DNA of 64,000 bases, from contig JACKIG010000009.1 of the NCBI GenBank assembly GCA_020638595.1, forward strand, positions 124,001 to 188,000. Reading direction: 5' to 3'. The notes beneath the pieces were generated by a model that saw nothing but the letters and a program-made list of their open reading frames with translations, was not told where the DNA came from and did no database searches. Every line of letters begins with the position of its first letter. Within the stretch, counting starts at the first letter, position 1. Shown here in pieces: positions 53,016-61,529 of this stretch. The position numbers and the translations under genes were made by a program. This stretch comes from Rhodospirillaceae bacterium (lineage in GTDB: Bacteria > Pseudomonadota > Alphaproteobacteria > DSM-16000 > Inquilinaceae).

Positions 53016-54470
53016 CTAGCCCTTCCAGAAGGTCGGAAAGACCAGGATCATCACCGTGAACAGCTCCAGCCGCCCCAGCAGCATGCCGAAGGACAGCAGC
53101 CATTTCGCCTGGTCCGGCAGCGGTTCGAACGTCCCGGCCGGGCCGATGATCGGCCCCAGGCCCGGCCCGACATTCGCGATGGCCGTGGCCGCACCCGATA
53201 CGCTGGTCAGGTAGTCCAGCCCCAGCAGGCTCAAGGCCAGTGCCAAGCCGGCAAAGCACAGCGCGAACAGGAAGAAGAAGCTCATCACCGATTCCGACAC
53301 GCTCTCGGGGATGGGCTTGCGGTTGTAGTAGGGGATGAACACGCCGGACGGGTGCACCAGCTTGGCCACCACGCTGCGGCAGGTGGCATAGAGCACCTGG
53401 AAGCGGAAGATCTTGATCCCGCAGGTGGTGGACCCGGCACAACCGCCGACGAACATCAGGTAGAACATGCCCGTCGTGGCAAAAGCGCCCCAGATGCCAT
53501 AGTCGGACGTGGCGAACCCCGTGCCGGTGATGACCGAGACGACGTTGAAGGCGCACAGCCTGAAGGCATCGATGAAGGCCAGGTCGTCGCCCCGCGTCTG
53601 GTACAGGTAGACCGTCATCGCGGCGATCGCGATGGCGACGATGGACAGGAACCACCGGACCTGGCTGTCTTCGAACAGTGCCCGCGGCTTGCCGCGGATG
53701 GCCCGCAGGTACAGCACGAAGGGCATGCCGCCGATGATCATGAAGGCGGTGGCCACGGCGTCGATGGCCGCGCTGCTGAACCGGCCGAACGACAGGTCCG
53801 AAGTGGAAAACCCGCCGGTGGCGATGGTCGTCATCCCGTGCGCCACGGCGTCGAACCACGGCATGCCGCAGGCGGCATAGGCCGACGCGCAGATGACGGT
53901 CAGGGCGAAGTAGATCAGGCCGATGGAGCTGGCGATCTCCGCCGCGCGGGGCAGCACCTTCTCCGACGTGTCGGAGCTTTCCATGCGGAACAGCTGCATG
54001 CCGCCGACCCTGAGCAGCGGCAGCACCGACAGGGCCATGACGATGATCCCGATGCCGCCCAGCCATTGCAGGATCGCCCGCCAGATCAGGATGCCCGGCG
54101 GCGCGGCGTCCAGCCCGACGATCACCGTCGATCCCGTCGTGGTGACGCCGGACATGCTTTCGAAGAAGGCGTCGGTGTAGCTGAGGTCAAGCTCGCAGAA
54201 GGCGAAGGGCAGGGCGGCGAAGGCCGCGATCATCAGCCAGCTGAGCGCCGTCAGCAGGAAGGCTTGGCGAACCTCCAGGGAAAACCCGCGCCCGCGGCTG
54301 GTCAGGACGAAGGCGACGCCGACGAACAGCGTGATCGCGGCGGACGCGACGAAGGCACCCCAGTCGTCATGGCCATAGGCGATGTCGACAATGGCCGGCA
54401 GCAGCATGGCGGCGGCAAGAATCGACATCAGGATGCCGACGACGAACAGGATGGGGCGCAGCTCGGGCAA
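53016..54470 (-). CDS. trkH: Potassium uptake protein TrkH
   Basis: 484 residues with the four-fold membrane-pore-membrane plan of Trk/Ktr channels. Pore-loop signatures include SGVTTTGSTV, TIATGGFSTSD, VITGTGFATSDYG and NVGPGLGPI. TrkH takes up K+ together with the NAD-binding TrkA, which is not in this window. The start is TTG at 54470: the family N-terminus (PELRPILFVVGILMSILAAAM) begins there and no ATG or GTG is in frame upstream. argE follows at 6 bases. Confidence 0.95.
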   Translation of the reverse strand: MPELRPILFVVGILMSILAAAMLLPAIVDIAYGHDDWGAFVASAAITLFVGVAFVLTSRGRGFSLEVRQAFLLTALSWLMIAAFAALPFAFCELDLSYTDAFFESMSGVTTTGSTVIVGLDAAPPGILIWRAILQWLGGIGIIVMALSVLPLLRVGGMQLFRMESSDTSEKVLPRAAEIASSIGLIYFALTVICASAYAACGMPWFDAVAHGMTTIATGGFSTSDLSFGRFSSAAIDAVATAFMIIGGMPFVLYLRAIRGKPRALFEDSQVRWFLSIVAIAIAAMTVYLYQTRGDDLAFIDAFRLCAFNVVSVITGTGFATSDYGIWGAFATTGMFYLMFVGGCAGSTTCGIKIFRFQVLYATCRSVVAKLVHPSGVFIPYYNRKPIPESVSESVMSFFFLFALCFAGLALALSLLGLDYLTSVSGAATAIANVGPGLGPIIGPAGTFEPLPDQAKWLLSFGMLLGRLELFTVMILVFPTFWKG

Positions 54471-54577
54471 TGGGCGAACCCGATGACATTAGGGTACGGA
54501 CCCCGGACGGCCCGAGGGTCAACGCCCGCCCTGCTTACCCTTGGTCGCGGCGTCCCACAAGCGGTGGCGTGCCGGGG

Positions 54578-55222
54578 CTAGTCGCCCAGGCCGGCCAGGG
54601 CGTGGAATTCGCGGCGCAGTTGCACATCGTCGCGGAAAGCGCCCAGCATGCGGCTTGTCACCATTGCGGCGCCCACCTTGCGCACGCCGCGGGTGGTCAT
54701 GCAGTGGTGCTGGCTGGCGATGACCACGGCGACGCCGCGCGGTTCCAGCACGTGGTGGATGGCGTTGGCGATCTGCGCCGTCATGCGCTCCTGGATCTGC
54801 AAGCGGTGCGCGAAAGCGTCGACCACCCGCGCCAGCTTGCTGATGCCGACCACCCGCCGGCCCGGCAGATAGCCCACATGGGCGCGGCCGACGATCGGGA
54901 CCATGTGGTGTTCGCAATGGCTTTCGAAGTCGACGTCGCGCAGCACGACCATTTCGTCATAGCCGTCGGTCTCTTCGAACACCCGTTGCAGCAGTTCCAC
55001 CGGATCGGTGCCGTACCCGCCGAAGAACTCGCCATAGGCTTTCACCACCCGGCGCGGCGTGTCCAGCAGGCCTTCGCGATAGGGGTCTTCGCCGGCCCAG
55101 CGCAGCAGCGTCCGCACCGCATCCTCGGCTTCGGCCTGGGTCGGCCGGCCATCCTGGCCCGGGTCCGCCAGCTTCGGGGCGGTGGCATCGACCAGCGCTG
55201 CAAATCGGCTTCGCTCCGGCAC
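54578..55222 (-). CDS. folE: GTP cyclohydrolase I (FolE)
   Basis: 214 residues. It converts GTP to 7,8-dihydroneopterin triphosphate, the first step of folate synthesis. Zinc ligands and active-site residues are in DVDFESHCEHHMVPIVGRAHVGY and SQHHCMTTRGV. Start: GTG at 55222, with AAGGAT nine bases upstream. It is upstream of trkH on the same strand with a 107-bp gap. Confidence 0.96.
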   Translation of the reverse strand: MPERSRFAALVDATAPKLADPGQDGRPTQAEAEDAVRTLLRWAGEDPYREGLLDTPRRVVKAYGEFFGGYGTDPVELLQRVFEETDGYDEMVVLRDVDFESHCEHHMVPIVGRAHVGYLPGRRVVGISKLARVVDAFAHRLQIQERMTAQIANAIHHVLEPRGVAVVIASQHHCMTTRGVRKVGAAMVTSRMLGAFRDDVQLRREFHALAGLGD

Positions 55223-55414
55223 TGCGGAATATCCTTATGCTTTCGGGCCGACGGTTCCGGCGGGCGCCGGCTGCCCGCGGCCTTCATTCTGGCACACCAC
55301 GGCTAGAAGGGTGGCGTGCCGCCACCAAGAGTCAAGACCACGGCGGACCAATCGTGGTGCGTCCCGGCCGGCATTGCCCCCTTTGCCGTATCGGCGATCG
55401 CAGCAACGTGTTCG

Positions 55415-55807
55415 CTAGTTGATGCGCACGGGCTGATGGGGGCTGTCCAGCGAGAAAGCCGGCACGGCAACGTCGAAGCGCTCGCCGTCGACGGTCTCCA
55501 TCTCATAGCTGCCCACCATGATGCCCGACGGGGCGTTCAGCGGTGTGCCGCTGGTGTATTCGAAGCTCTCCCCGGGATTCAGCACGGGCTCGACGCCGAC
55601 GACACCGGGTCCGCGCACCTCCTGCACCCGGCCGAAGGCATCGGTGATGCGCCAATAGCGGTTGCGCAGCTGCACCGTCTCCGCCCCGTTGTTGACGATG
55701 CGCACGTGGTAGGCCCAGACGAAGTGGCTGTCACCGGGAGAGGATTGATCTTCCAGGAAAATCGGCTCGACCGTGACGTTGATCGACCGCGTCTCGGCAG
55801 TATACAT
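55415..55807 (-). CDS. apaG: ApaG domain protein
   Basis: 130 residues, the usual length. The Ig-like ApaG fold is recognised by HFVWAYHVRIVNNGAETVQLRNRYWRITD and FEYTSGTPLNAPSGIMVGSYEM. ApaG is linked to Co2+/Mg2+ efflux phenotypes; its biochemistry is unsettled. ATG at 55807 is the family start. The 301-bp stretch upstream (55808-56108) has no gene; it contains only the ompA-side terminator. Confidence 0.93.
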   Translation of the reverse strand: MYTAETRSINVTVEPIFLEDQSSPGDSHFVWAYHVRIVNNGAETVQLRNRYWRITDAFGRVQEVRGPGVVGVEPVLNPGESFEYTSGTPLNAPSGIMVGSYEMETVDGERFDVAVPAFSLDSPHQPVRIN

Positions 55808-56030
55808 CGGCTTGACCCGGGCTCCTCGTCGGTTTTCGAGCGAACCGCCGGTGAGGATTACCGCAGTGTGCGAGACCCGTCCAGAGGCATGGCGCCGTCG
55901 GGTGCGTGCGGTCGGCCCGTTGCAGCGGATCCGGGAATCATGGGCGGCCGCCACCTGGCCGCCGGTACATGGGCGCGGACGGCCGGTCCCGGTATCGGTC
56001 CGCCCATCCCGTAGCGATCGGCGGGGCCGC

Positions 56031-56065
56031 AAAAGAAAATCGGGTGCGGCTTGCGCCGCACCCGA
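56031..56065 (-). terminator. Intrinsic terminator of the OmpA-like gene
   Basis: A 10-bp perfect stem (TCGGGTGCGG at 56040-56049 with its complement at 56056-56065) is followed, on the minus strand, by ATTTTCTTTT (plus-strand AAAAGAAAAT, 56031-56040). This is a textbook rho-independent terminator 43 bases after the OmpA-like stop. Confidence 0.85.
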
Positions 56066-56108
56066 CTTCCCAACTGCTTGCGACCGAGGTCGCTGTCGGC
56101 AGTCCCGC

Positions 56109-56933
56109 TTACTGGAAGCGGATCTCCGCACGACGGTTCGAAGGCTCGCGGACGCCGTCGGGCGTATCCACAAGCGGATCGTTTTCGCCGCGACCCGAGG
56201 TCAGGATGGACGAGTTGGCGACGCCCTTGGCGACCAACGCGTTCCGCACGGCCTCGGCACGACGGATGGACAGGGCCTGGTTGTAGGCGGCCGAGCCCGA
56301 ACGATCGGTGAAGCCGACCACGTCGATCAGCATGGCACCACCGGCGGCGGTGTACTGGCCCGCCACGTCGTTGAGGACCGCGTCGGCCTCAGGCGTGATC
56401 ACCGTGCTGTCGAAGTCGAAGAACACGAAGAACACCGGACCCGTTTCCGGAGGCAGCGGGCCTTCGATCAGCGCCAAGAAGGCATAGAACTCATCACGGC
56501 AGGCCGCGATGTGATCCGGCTGATGGTTCTCTTCCTGCTGTTCGACCCAGCAGTCGAACTTCGCCTGGGCGATCGCCGCTTCCACCGGATAGGTGCTGCG
56601 GGCACCGCCGTCGAGGGCGGCGAGCAGCCGCGCGCGGGCCGAGCCCAGCTCCTCGAGCGAATCGGCCGGCAGCGCCCAGTCCGCCAGATCCTCCGGCAAG
56701 ACGATCTCGCCGGCGGCTGCGGCCAGGCCCTTGCGGGCGAAATGCTCAGCATCACGCCAGTCGCCCATCTCGTTGGCCTCGAAGTTGGCCAGATCGCGAT
56801 ATTCGACCGTGAGCTGCTGCGTGAACGGATCGCCGACTGCTTCGACTTGGTTGACGGCGTCAACGTCGAATCCCATACAGCCGGCTACCAGTGTCGCCCC
56901 TGCGAAGAGGCTTAGATAACGGACAGCCTTCAT
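56109..56933 (-). CDS. OmpA-family lipoprotein
   Basis: 274 residues. A lipoprotein signal (MKAVRYLSLFAGATLVAGC) gives a lipidated Cys at about 19. The unique N-terminal region (about 20-150) is acidic with no recognised domain. The C-terminal OmpA/Pal peptidoglycan-binding domain has FVFFDFDSTVITPEA and NQALSIRRAEAVRNALVAKG and ends SNRRAEIRFQ. It should tether the outer membrane to murein. ATG at 56933 is favoured (AAGG at -7); a GTG at 56942 adds three residues. A visible promoter and terminator suggest an independent, well-expressed unit. Confidence 0.9.
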   Translation of the reverse strand: MKAVRYLSLFAGATLVAGCMGFDVDAVNQVEAVGDPFTQQLTVEYRDLANFEANEMGDWRDAEHFARKGLAAAAGEIVLPEDLADWALPADSLEELGSARARLLAALDGGARSTYPVEAAIAQAKFDCWVEQQEENHQPDHIAACRDEFYAFLALIEGPLPPETGPVFFVFFDFDSTVITPEADAVLNDVAGQYTAAGGAMLIDVVGFTDRSGSAAYNQALSIRRAEAVRNALVAKGVANSSILTSGRGENDPLVDTPDGVREPSNRRAEIRFQ

Positions 56934-57059
56934 TACCTTCACTCCGTCTAGGTCCCCAGGGAGGTTCGACTCGACAACCTAAGCCTATTCGCCCAAGAGC
57001 ACCGCGCGAGCGCAAGGGCACTGCCCCGACCCAGCGTCGATCGGCGAAACCTCTCGACC

Positions 57060-57087
57060 CTTATACCAGAAACCGAGACGAATTGAA
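57060..57087 (-). promoter_or_regulatory. Candidate promoter of the OmpA-like gene
   Basis: On the minus strand TTCAAT (57087-57082) and TATAAG (57065-57060) are 16 bases apart. They lie in the AT-richer part of the 233-bp gap (56934-57166) and would give a leader of about 120 bases. The -10 is good, the -35 weak. Confidence 0.4.
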
Positions 57088-57166
57088 GATCTTGTGAGCG
57101 ATTAGACTCAGGAAATCTGGGCGAAATTTTGATCGCACCCCTTCGCCCGCCGAAATCGTGCCGGGA

Positions 57167-57829
57167 TCATACGCCATTTTGCGTGTCCGGCAGCATGATC
57201 ACGGGGCCTCCGGCGGCGTCTGCATCGTCCGGATCGTGCGTCACCAGCAGTGTCGGCAGCCCCCGGCGACGGGCATGATCGAACACCAGGGCGCGGAGTC
57301 GCGCGCGCAGCGGGCCGTCAAGGCGGGAAAACGGCTCGTCCAGCAGCAGGGCCAGCGGTTCGGCCAGAAGCGTGCGCATCAGGGCGGCGCGCGACCGCTG
57401 ACCGCCGGACAGCGTCGCGGGATCGCGCCCGTAGAACCCCTCCAGCCCGGATTCGGCCAGTGCCGCCTCGACACGGCGGCGGCGCTCCCTCCCCTTCACG
57501 GCGCGCGGCAGGGCAAAGGCCAGGTTGCGGCCGACCGACAGGTGCGGAAACAGCAGGTCGTCCTGGAACAGGATGCCGACGCGCCGGTCTTCCGGCGCCA
57601 GCCCGGCCAGCGGCCGGTCGTTCAGCCTGATCGTGCCCTCTGCCCGCAGGGGCGGGGGCAGCGTGCCGCAGATATGGGCCAGCAGGCTCGATTTGCCGCT
57701 GCCGCTGGGTCCCATCAGCGTCGCGGCGGTGCCCGGCGGGATCGCCAGGTCCAGCGGCGGCACCAGCAGCCTGGGTCCCAGCCACACGGCGACCGATTCG
57801 AGTCGCAGGCCCCCGGCGGCGGCGTTCAC
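57167..57829 (-). CDS. ABC transporter ATPase, YnjD-like
   Basis: 220 residues. Walker A is GPSGSGKSS, the Q-loop lies in VGILFQDDLLFPHLSVG, the signature is LSGGQRS, Walker B is LALLLDEPF and the switch His is in VTHDP. The stretch from RRVGILFQDDLLF through GLEGFYGRDPATLSGG closely recalls E. coli YnjD. Substrate unknown. Start: GTG at 57829 overlapping the permease stop (GTGA), so translation is coupled. It is the last gene of the pair. Confidence 0.88.
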   Translation of the reverse strand: MNAAAGGLRLESVAVWLGPRLLVPPLDLAIPPGTAATLMGPSGSGKSSLLAHICGTLPPPLRAEGTIRLNDRPLAGLAPEDRRVGILFQDDLLFPHLSVGRNLAFALPRAVKGRERRRRVEAALAESGLEGFYGRDPATLSGGQRSRAALMRTLLAEPLALLLDEPFSRLDGPLRARLRALVFDHARRRGLPTLLVTHDPDDADAAGGPVIMLPDTQNGV

Positions 57830-59556
57830 CGGCGCATTCCGCGGCGGCGCCGGTAGAGCCAGGCCGGCAGCGCCAGGGCGATGCCGAACCCCAGCAGCGG
57901 CAACAGCGCCTGGGCGAAGGCGTAGACACCGATGACCCGGCGGTCGGCGCCCGAAGCCAGGGCAACCGCCTCCGTCGTCAGGGTGGTCAGCCGGCCGGCG
58001 CCGGCAAACACCGTCGGCAGGTACTGTGCCACGCTGACCGACAGCCCGACGGCACCGGCGACCAGGATCGGGCGCAGCAGCATCGGCAGCTTCACCGCCA
58101 GGAACGCGCGGACGGGCGCCGCGCCCAGGCAGGCGGCCGTCCGCTGGTACCGCTCGTCCAGCGTCCGCCACGGATCGGCCAGCGACAGGAATATATAAGG
58201 AAGGACGAACAGCAGGTGGCTCCACACCAGCGCCAGCCAGCCGCCGTCCAGGCCGAGGGCCACCAGCACCACCTGCAGGCCGAACAGGAAGCCGATCTGC
58301 GGCACCAGAAGGGGCGTGTACAACAGCCACAAGGCCCGGCGGGTCGGCCGCACATGGTGGCGCTGCTCGTGTTCCAGGCAGCCGACCACCAGCACCAGGG
58401 CCAGGACGGTCGATGCCAGGCCCGCCCCCAGCGTCGTCCAGGCGGGTGCCGCCAGCGCCGGCATCGCCCCGGTCCAGGTGGACAGCCGCCAGCCCGCTGG
58501 CAGCGATTCGGGCCAGTGCCAGCGCGCCGCCACGGACCAGACGCCCAGTCCGGCGATCGATCCGGCGGCGGCGAGCGCCAGGATCACCTGGGCCGCACCG
58601 GACACGGCGCGCGCCGGCAGGCCGCTGCCGCCGCGCCGGCCGGCGACCAGCCACGCCCGCGAGGCCGCGGCCACCGCACGCTCGGCCGCGATCCACAGCG
58701 CGATGGCAGCGACCACCAGCAGCACTTGCAGGCCTGCACCGGCCGCCGCCACGAATCGCATCGACAGATCGGGGTCGGCCGTCCAGCGCAGGATCAGCGG
58801 CGCCAGCGGCGGCGGCGTCGCCGGCCCCAGGATCATGCCCATGTCGACGACCGACAGGGCGAAGGCCAGGACGGCGAAAACCGGCAGGCGCATCTGCGGA
58901 TACAGCTGCGGCAGGATCGTCTTGATCCACGCGGCCAGCGGCCGATAGCCCAGGCTGCGGGCGATGGTCATGCCGTCGTCGACGCGGATCTGCTGCATTG
59001 CCGCCAGGGCCATGAACAGCAGGAATGCGGTTTCCTTGATCACCAGCCCGAAGGTCAGCGCCAGCCCGCCCGGGTCCTGGACGATCGCCAGGTCGGGCGG
59101 ATGGTGCCAGCCCGTCGCCCACGGCGACAGTGCCCGGGCGATCCAGCCGCTGGGCGCCAGCAAGAATGCCAGCCCCACCGCCAGGGCCGCATGCGGCACG
59201 GCCAGCACCGGGGCCAGCGTCCGCCGGATCGCCCGCTCCACGCCCGTCCCGTGCCAGGCGGCAAGGCTGCCCATGGCGATGGTCAGCGACAGCACCGTCG
59301 AACCGATGCCGGTCGCGAGGCTCAGCCTCACCGCCTCGCCCAGCCCCGGTACGGCGAACAGGCGCCGCCAGGGATCGATGGTCAGGCCGCTTCCGCCGAG
59401 CGCGGGCAGATAGCCGAAGGCCGGAAGCCAGGTGCCCAGCAGGCCGACCGCGATCGGCACCAGGAACAGCGCCAGCGTCATGGCCGGCGCCGCGGCCAGC
59501 CAGGCGTCCCAGAGCCCGCGCCTGCGGCGGCCCTGCAGCCCGGGCGTGGCGGCCAT
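57826..59556 (-). CDS. ABC transporter permease with two fused membrane halves, YnjC-like
   Basis: 576 residues with twelve or so membrane segments: two binding-protein-dependent permease halves in one chain (first near 80-270, second near 370-560), each with an EAA-type loop (MTIARSLGYRPLAAWIKTILPQ; QRTAACLGAAPVRAFLAVKLP). The layout matches YnjC of the ynjBCD system and also ThiP/AfuB-like proteins. No periplasmic binding protein lies next to it, unlike in ynjBCD. Start: ATG at 59556 (MAATPGLQG) or GTG 9 bases earlier. It is divergent from ahcY. Confidence 0.85.
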   Translation of the reverse strand: MAATPGLQGRRRRGLWDAWLAAAPAMTLALFLVPIAVGLLGTWLPAFGYLPALGGSGLTIDPWRRLFAVPGLGEAVRLSLATGIGSTVLSLTIAMGSLAAWHGTGVERAIRRTLAPVLAVPHAALAVGLAFLLAPSGWIARALSPWATGWHHPPDLAIVQDPGGLALTFGLVIKETAFLLFMALAAMQQIRVDDGMTIARSLGYRPLAAWIKTILPQLYPQMRLPVFAVLAFALSVVDMGMILGPATPPPLAPLILRWTADPDLSMRFVAAAGAGLQVLLVVAAIALWIAAERAVAAASRAWLVAGRRGGSGLPARAVSGAAQVILALAAAGSIAGLGVWSVAARWHWPESLPAGWRLSTWTGAMPALAAPAWTTLGAGLASTVLALVLVVGCLEHEQRHHVRPTRRALWLLYTPLLVPQIGFLFGLQVVLVALGLDGGWLALVWSHLLFVLPYIFLSLADPWRTLDERYQRTAACLGAAPVRAFLAVKLPMLLRPILVAGAVGLSVSVAQYLPTVFAGAGRLTTLTTEAVALASGADRRVIGVYAFAQALLPLLGFGIALALPAWLYRRRRGMRR

Positions 59557-59644
59557 GCCGGTCACGCGGGCGCCCCCGCTCGTGGGCGGGGCGCCGCATC
59601 GCCGGCCAGCGACAAATCGTCCGGGGTGGGGGTCAGGGGACAAC

Positions 59645-59664
59645 ACATAAAGATATCTTTATGT
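59645..59664. promoter_or_regulatory. 20-bp perfect palindrome, candidate SahR/SAM-cycle operator upstream of ahcY
   Basis: ACATAAAGATATCTTTATGT is a perfect palindrome 112 bases upstream of the ahcY start. Palindromes of the form ATAAAGATATCTTTAT occur before SAH/methionine-cycle genes of alphaproteobacteria and are assigned to ArsR-family regulators that respond to S-adenosylhomocysteine (from memory of comparative-genomic work). The site also lies between ahcY and the divergent permease gene. No such regulator gene is in the window. Confidence 0.7.
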
Positions 59665-59695
59665 TTTCCTTGCGACGCTGCGGCCGGGGTGATAC

Positions 59696-59722
59696 CCGTC
59701 CGCCGACGCCTGTCGGCGACGG
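59696..59722 (+). other. Hairpin in the ahcY leader
   Basis: CCGT-C-CGCCGAC (59696-59707) pairs with GTCGGCG-ACGG (59712-59722) around a GCCT loop, with one bulged C. It sits in the 5' leader about 54 bases before the start codon. I compared it with the SAH riboswitch pattern and do not see the conserved core, so I leave its role open. Confidence 0.45.
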
Positions 59723-59775
59723 CGGCCGAATCGGGGCCCCACAACGCACAGGGCGCTTGGGCGCCGGGGAGTTGG

Positions 59776-61083
59776 ATGCGCATGACCATCGATACCACGA
59801 ACGACTACAAGGTTGCGGACATCGGCCAGGCGGATTGGGGCCGGCGCGAGATCGCCATCGCCGAGACGGAAATGCCCGGCCTGATGGCGCTGCGGGAGGA
59901 ATACGGCCCGTCGCAGCCGCTGAAGGGCGCCCGGATCGCCGGCTGCCTGCACATGACCATTCAGACCGCCGTGCTGATCGAGACGCTGCAGGCCCTGGGC
60001 GCCACGGTGCGCTGGAGCTCGTGCAACATCTTTTCCACCCAGGACCATGCCGCTGCGGCGATCGCCGCCCGCGGCGTTCCCGTCTTTGCCTGGAAGGGCA
60101 TGAGCGAGGAGGAGTTCTGGTGGGCCATCGACCAGACGATCGAAGGCCCCGACGGCTGGCGCCCCAACCTGCTGCTGGACGACGGCGGCGACCTGACGGC
60201 GGTCATGCACACGAAGTTCCCGCAGCTGCTGGCCGATGTGCGCGGCCTGTCGGAGGAGACGACGACCGGCGTCCACCGCCTCTACGACATGGCGCGTGAG
60301 GGCACGCTGGCGGTGCCGGCCATCAACGTCAACGACAGCGTCACCAAGTCGAAGTTCGACAACCTCTATGGCTGCCGCGAAAGCCTGGTCGACGGCATCA
60401 AGCGGGCGACGGACGTGATGATCGCCGGCAAGACCGCCGTGGTCTGCGGCTATGGCGATGTCGGCAAGGGGTCCGCCGCCAGCCTGCGCAGCCAGGGCGC
60501 GCGCGTTCTGGTGACGGAAATCGACCCCATCTGCGCGCTCCAGGCCGCCATGCAGGGCTATGAGGTCGTGACGATGGACGAGGCTGCGCCGCGCGGCGAC
60601 ATCTTCGTCACCGCCACCGGCAATGTCGACGTGATCACGATCGATCACATGCGCGCGATGAAGGACCGGGCGATCGTCTGCAACATCGGCCACTTCGACA
60701 GCGAGATCCAGATCGACTCCCTGCGCAACCTGGTCTGGGAAGAGGTCAAGCCCCAGGTCGACGAGGTCGTGTTTCCCGACGGCAAGCGGCTGATCGTGCT
60801 GGCGAAGGGCCGGCTGGTGAACCTGGGCTGTGCCACCGGCCACCCCAGCTTCGTCATGAGCGCGTCGTTCACCAACCAGGTGCTGGCGCAGATCGAGCTG
60901 TGGAACCACGCCGACAGGTACGAACGGCAGGTCTACGTGCTGCCCAAGCGGCTGGACGAGAAGGTGGCCGAACTGCACCTGGCCAAGCTGGGCGTCAAGC
61001 TGACGAAACTGTCGGAGCGCCAGGCCACCTATATCGGCGTTGCCGAGAGCGGCCCGTTCAAGCCGGACTACTACCGGTATTAG
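59776..61083 (+). CDS. ahcY: Adenosylhomocysteinase (S-adenosyl-L-homocysteine hydrolase)
   Basis: 435 residues. It splits SAH to adenosine and homocysteine in the methyl cycle and relieves product inhibition of methyltransferases. The motifs include CLHMTIQTAVLIETLQALGA, the NAD+-binding GYGDVGKGSA, the catalytic VNDSVTKSKFDN and the C-terminal ESGPFKPDYYRY. Start: ATG at 59776 behind GGGGAG; a second Met at 59782 would shorten it by two residues and has more usual spacing. A hairpin follows the stop. Confidence 0.97.
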   Translation: MRMTIDTTNDYKVADIGQADWGRREIAIAETEMPGLMALREEYGPSQPLKGARIAGCLHMTIQTAVLIETLQALGATVRWSSCNIFSTQDHAAAAIAARGVPVFAWKGMSEEEFWWAIDQTIEGPDGWRPNLLLDDGGDLTAVMHTKFPQLLADVRGLSEETTTGVHRLYDMAREGTLAVPAINVNDSVTKSKFDNLYGCRESLVDGIKRATDVMIAGKTAVVCGYGDVGKGSAASLRSQGARVLVTEIDPICALQAAMQGYEVVTMDEAAPRGDIFVTATGNVDVITIDHMRAMKDRAIVCNIGHFDSEIQIDSLRNLVWEEVKPQVDEVVFPDGKRLIVLAKGRLVNLGCATGHPSFVMSASFTNQVLAQIELWNHADRYERQVYVLPKRLDEKVAELHLAKLGVKLTKLSERQATYIGVAESGPFKPDYYRY

Positions 61084-61091
61084 GACCGCAG

Positions 61092-61118
61092 CCGATGACG
61101 CCGCCTCGGCGTCATCGG
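61092..61118. terminator. Hairpin after ahcY, convergent with ybaB
   Basis: CCGATGACGCC (61092-61102) pairs perfectly with GGCGTCATCGG (61108-61118) around a 5-base loop, nine bases after the ahcY stop. It lies between two convergent genes and can serve both. There is no strong T-run. Confidence 0.6.
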
Positions 61119-61205
61119 TGACTCAGTCCCTGCGTCGTTGACTTGGGGGCAACCGCGTCGGCTCTCGTCGCCGGCCCGTTCGGGCCGGGGCGAGAGCGGG
61201 CGGCT

Positions 61206-61529
61206 TCAGAACGGCAGCTTCATGCCCGGCGGCAGCTTCATGCCGCCCATCAGGGCCTCCGATTCCTCCTGCACGCGGCGTTCCACCTTGGTGCGGGCGT
61301 CGTTGCAGGCGGCGGCCACCAGGTCTTCCAGCACCTCGATCTCCTCGGGGTCGACCAGCGACCGGTCGATGTGCACGCGCTTGATCTCGTGCTTGCCGCT
61401 CATCGTCACCGTGACCATGCCGCCGCCGGATTCGCCGGCCACCTCAAGCTCGGCCAGCTTCTCCTGCATCTCGGCCAGCTTGGCCTGCATCTGCTGGGCC
61501 TGCTTCAGCATCCCCGTCAGGTTCTTCAT
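61206..61529 (-). CDS. YbaB/EbfC family nucleoid-associated protein
   Basis: 107 residues, standard size. The N-terminal coiled helix (LTGMLKQAQQMQAKLAEMQEKLAELEVAG), the central GMVTVTMSGKHEIKRVHIDRSLV and the EVLEDLVAAACNDA helix mark the family, which binds DNA as a dimer. The ATG overlaps the dnaX stop by 4 bases, the classical dnaX-ybaB arrangement; recR, which often comes next, is not here. Confidence 0.95.
   Translation of the reverse strand: MKNLTGMLKQAQQMQAKLAEMQEKLAELEVAGESGGGMVTVTMSGKHEIKRVHIDRSLVDPEEIEVLEDLVAAACNDARTKVERRVQEESEALMGGMKLPPGMKLPF

Noticed and set aside
55808..56030. Small gene between apaG and the terminator
   Set aside because: The frames here are short, lack ribosome sites and show no recognisable sequence.
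59665..59775. SAH riboswitch in the ahcY leader
   Set aside because: A hairpin is present but I could not find the conserved core or the pseudoknot partner; the upstream palindrome better explains control. A covariance-model search would settle it.
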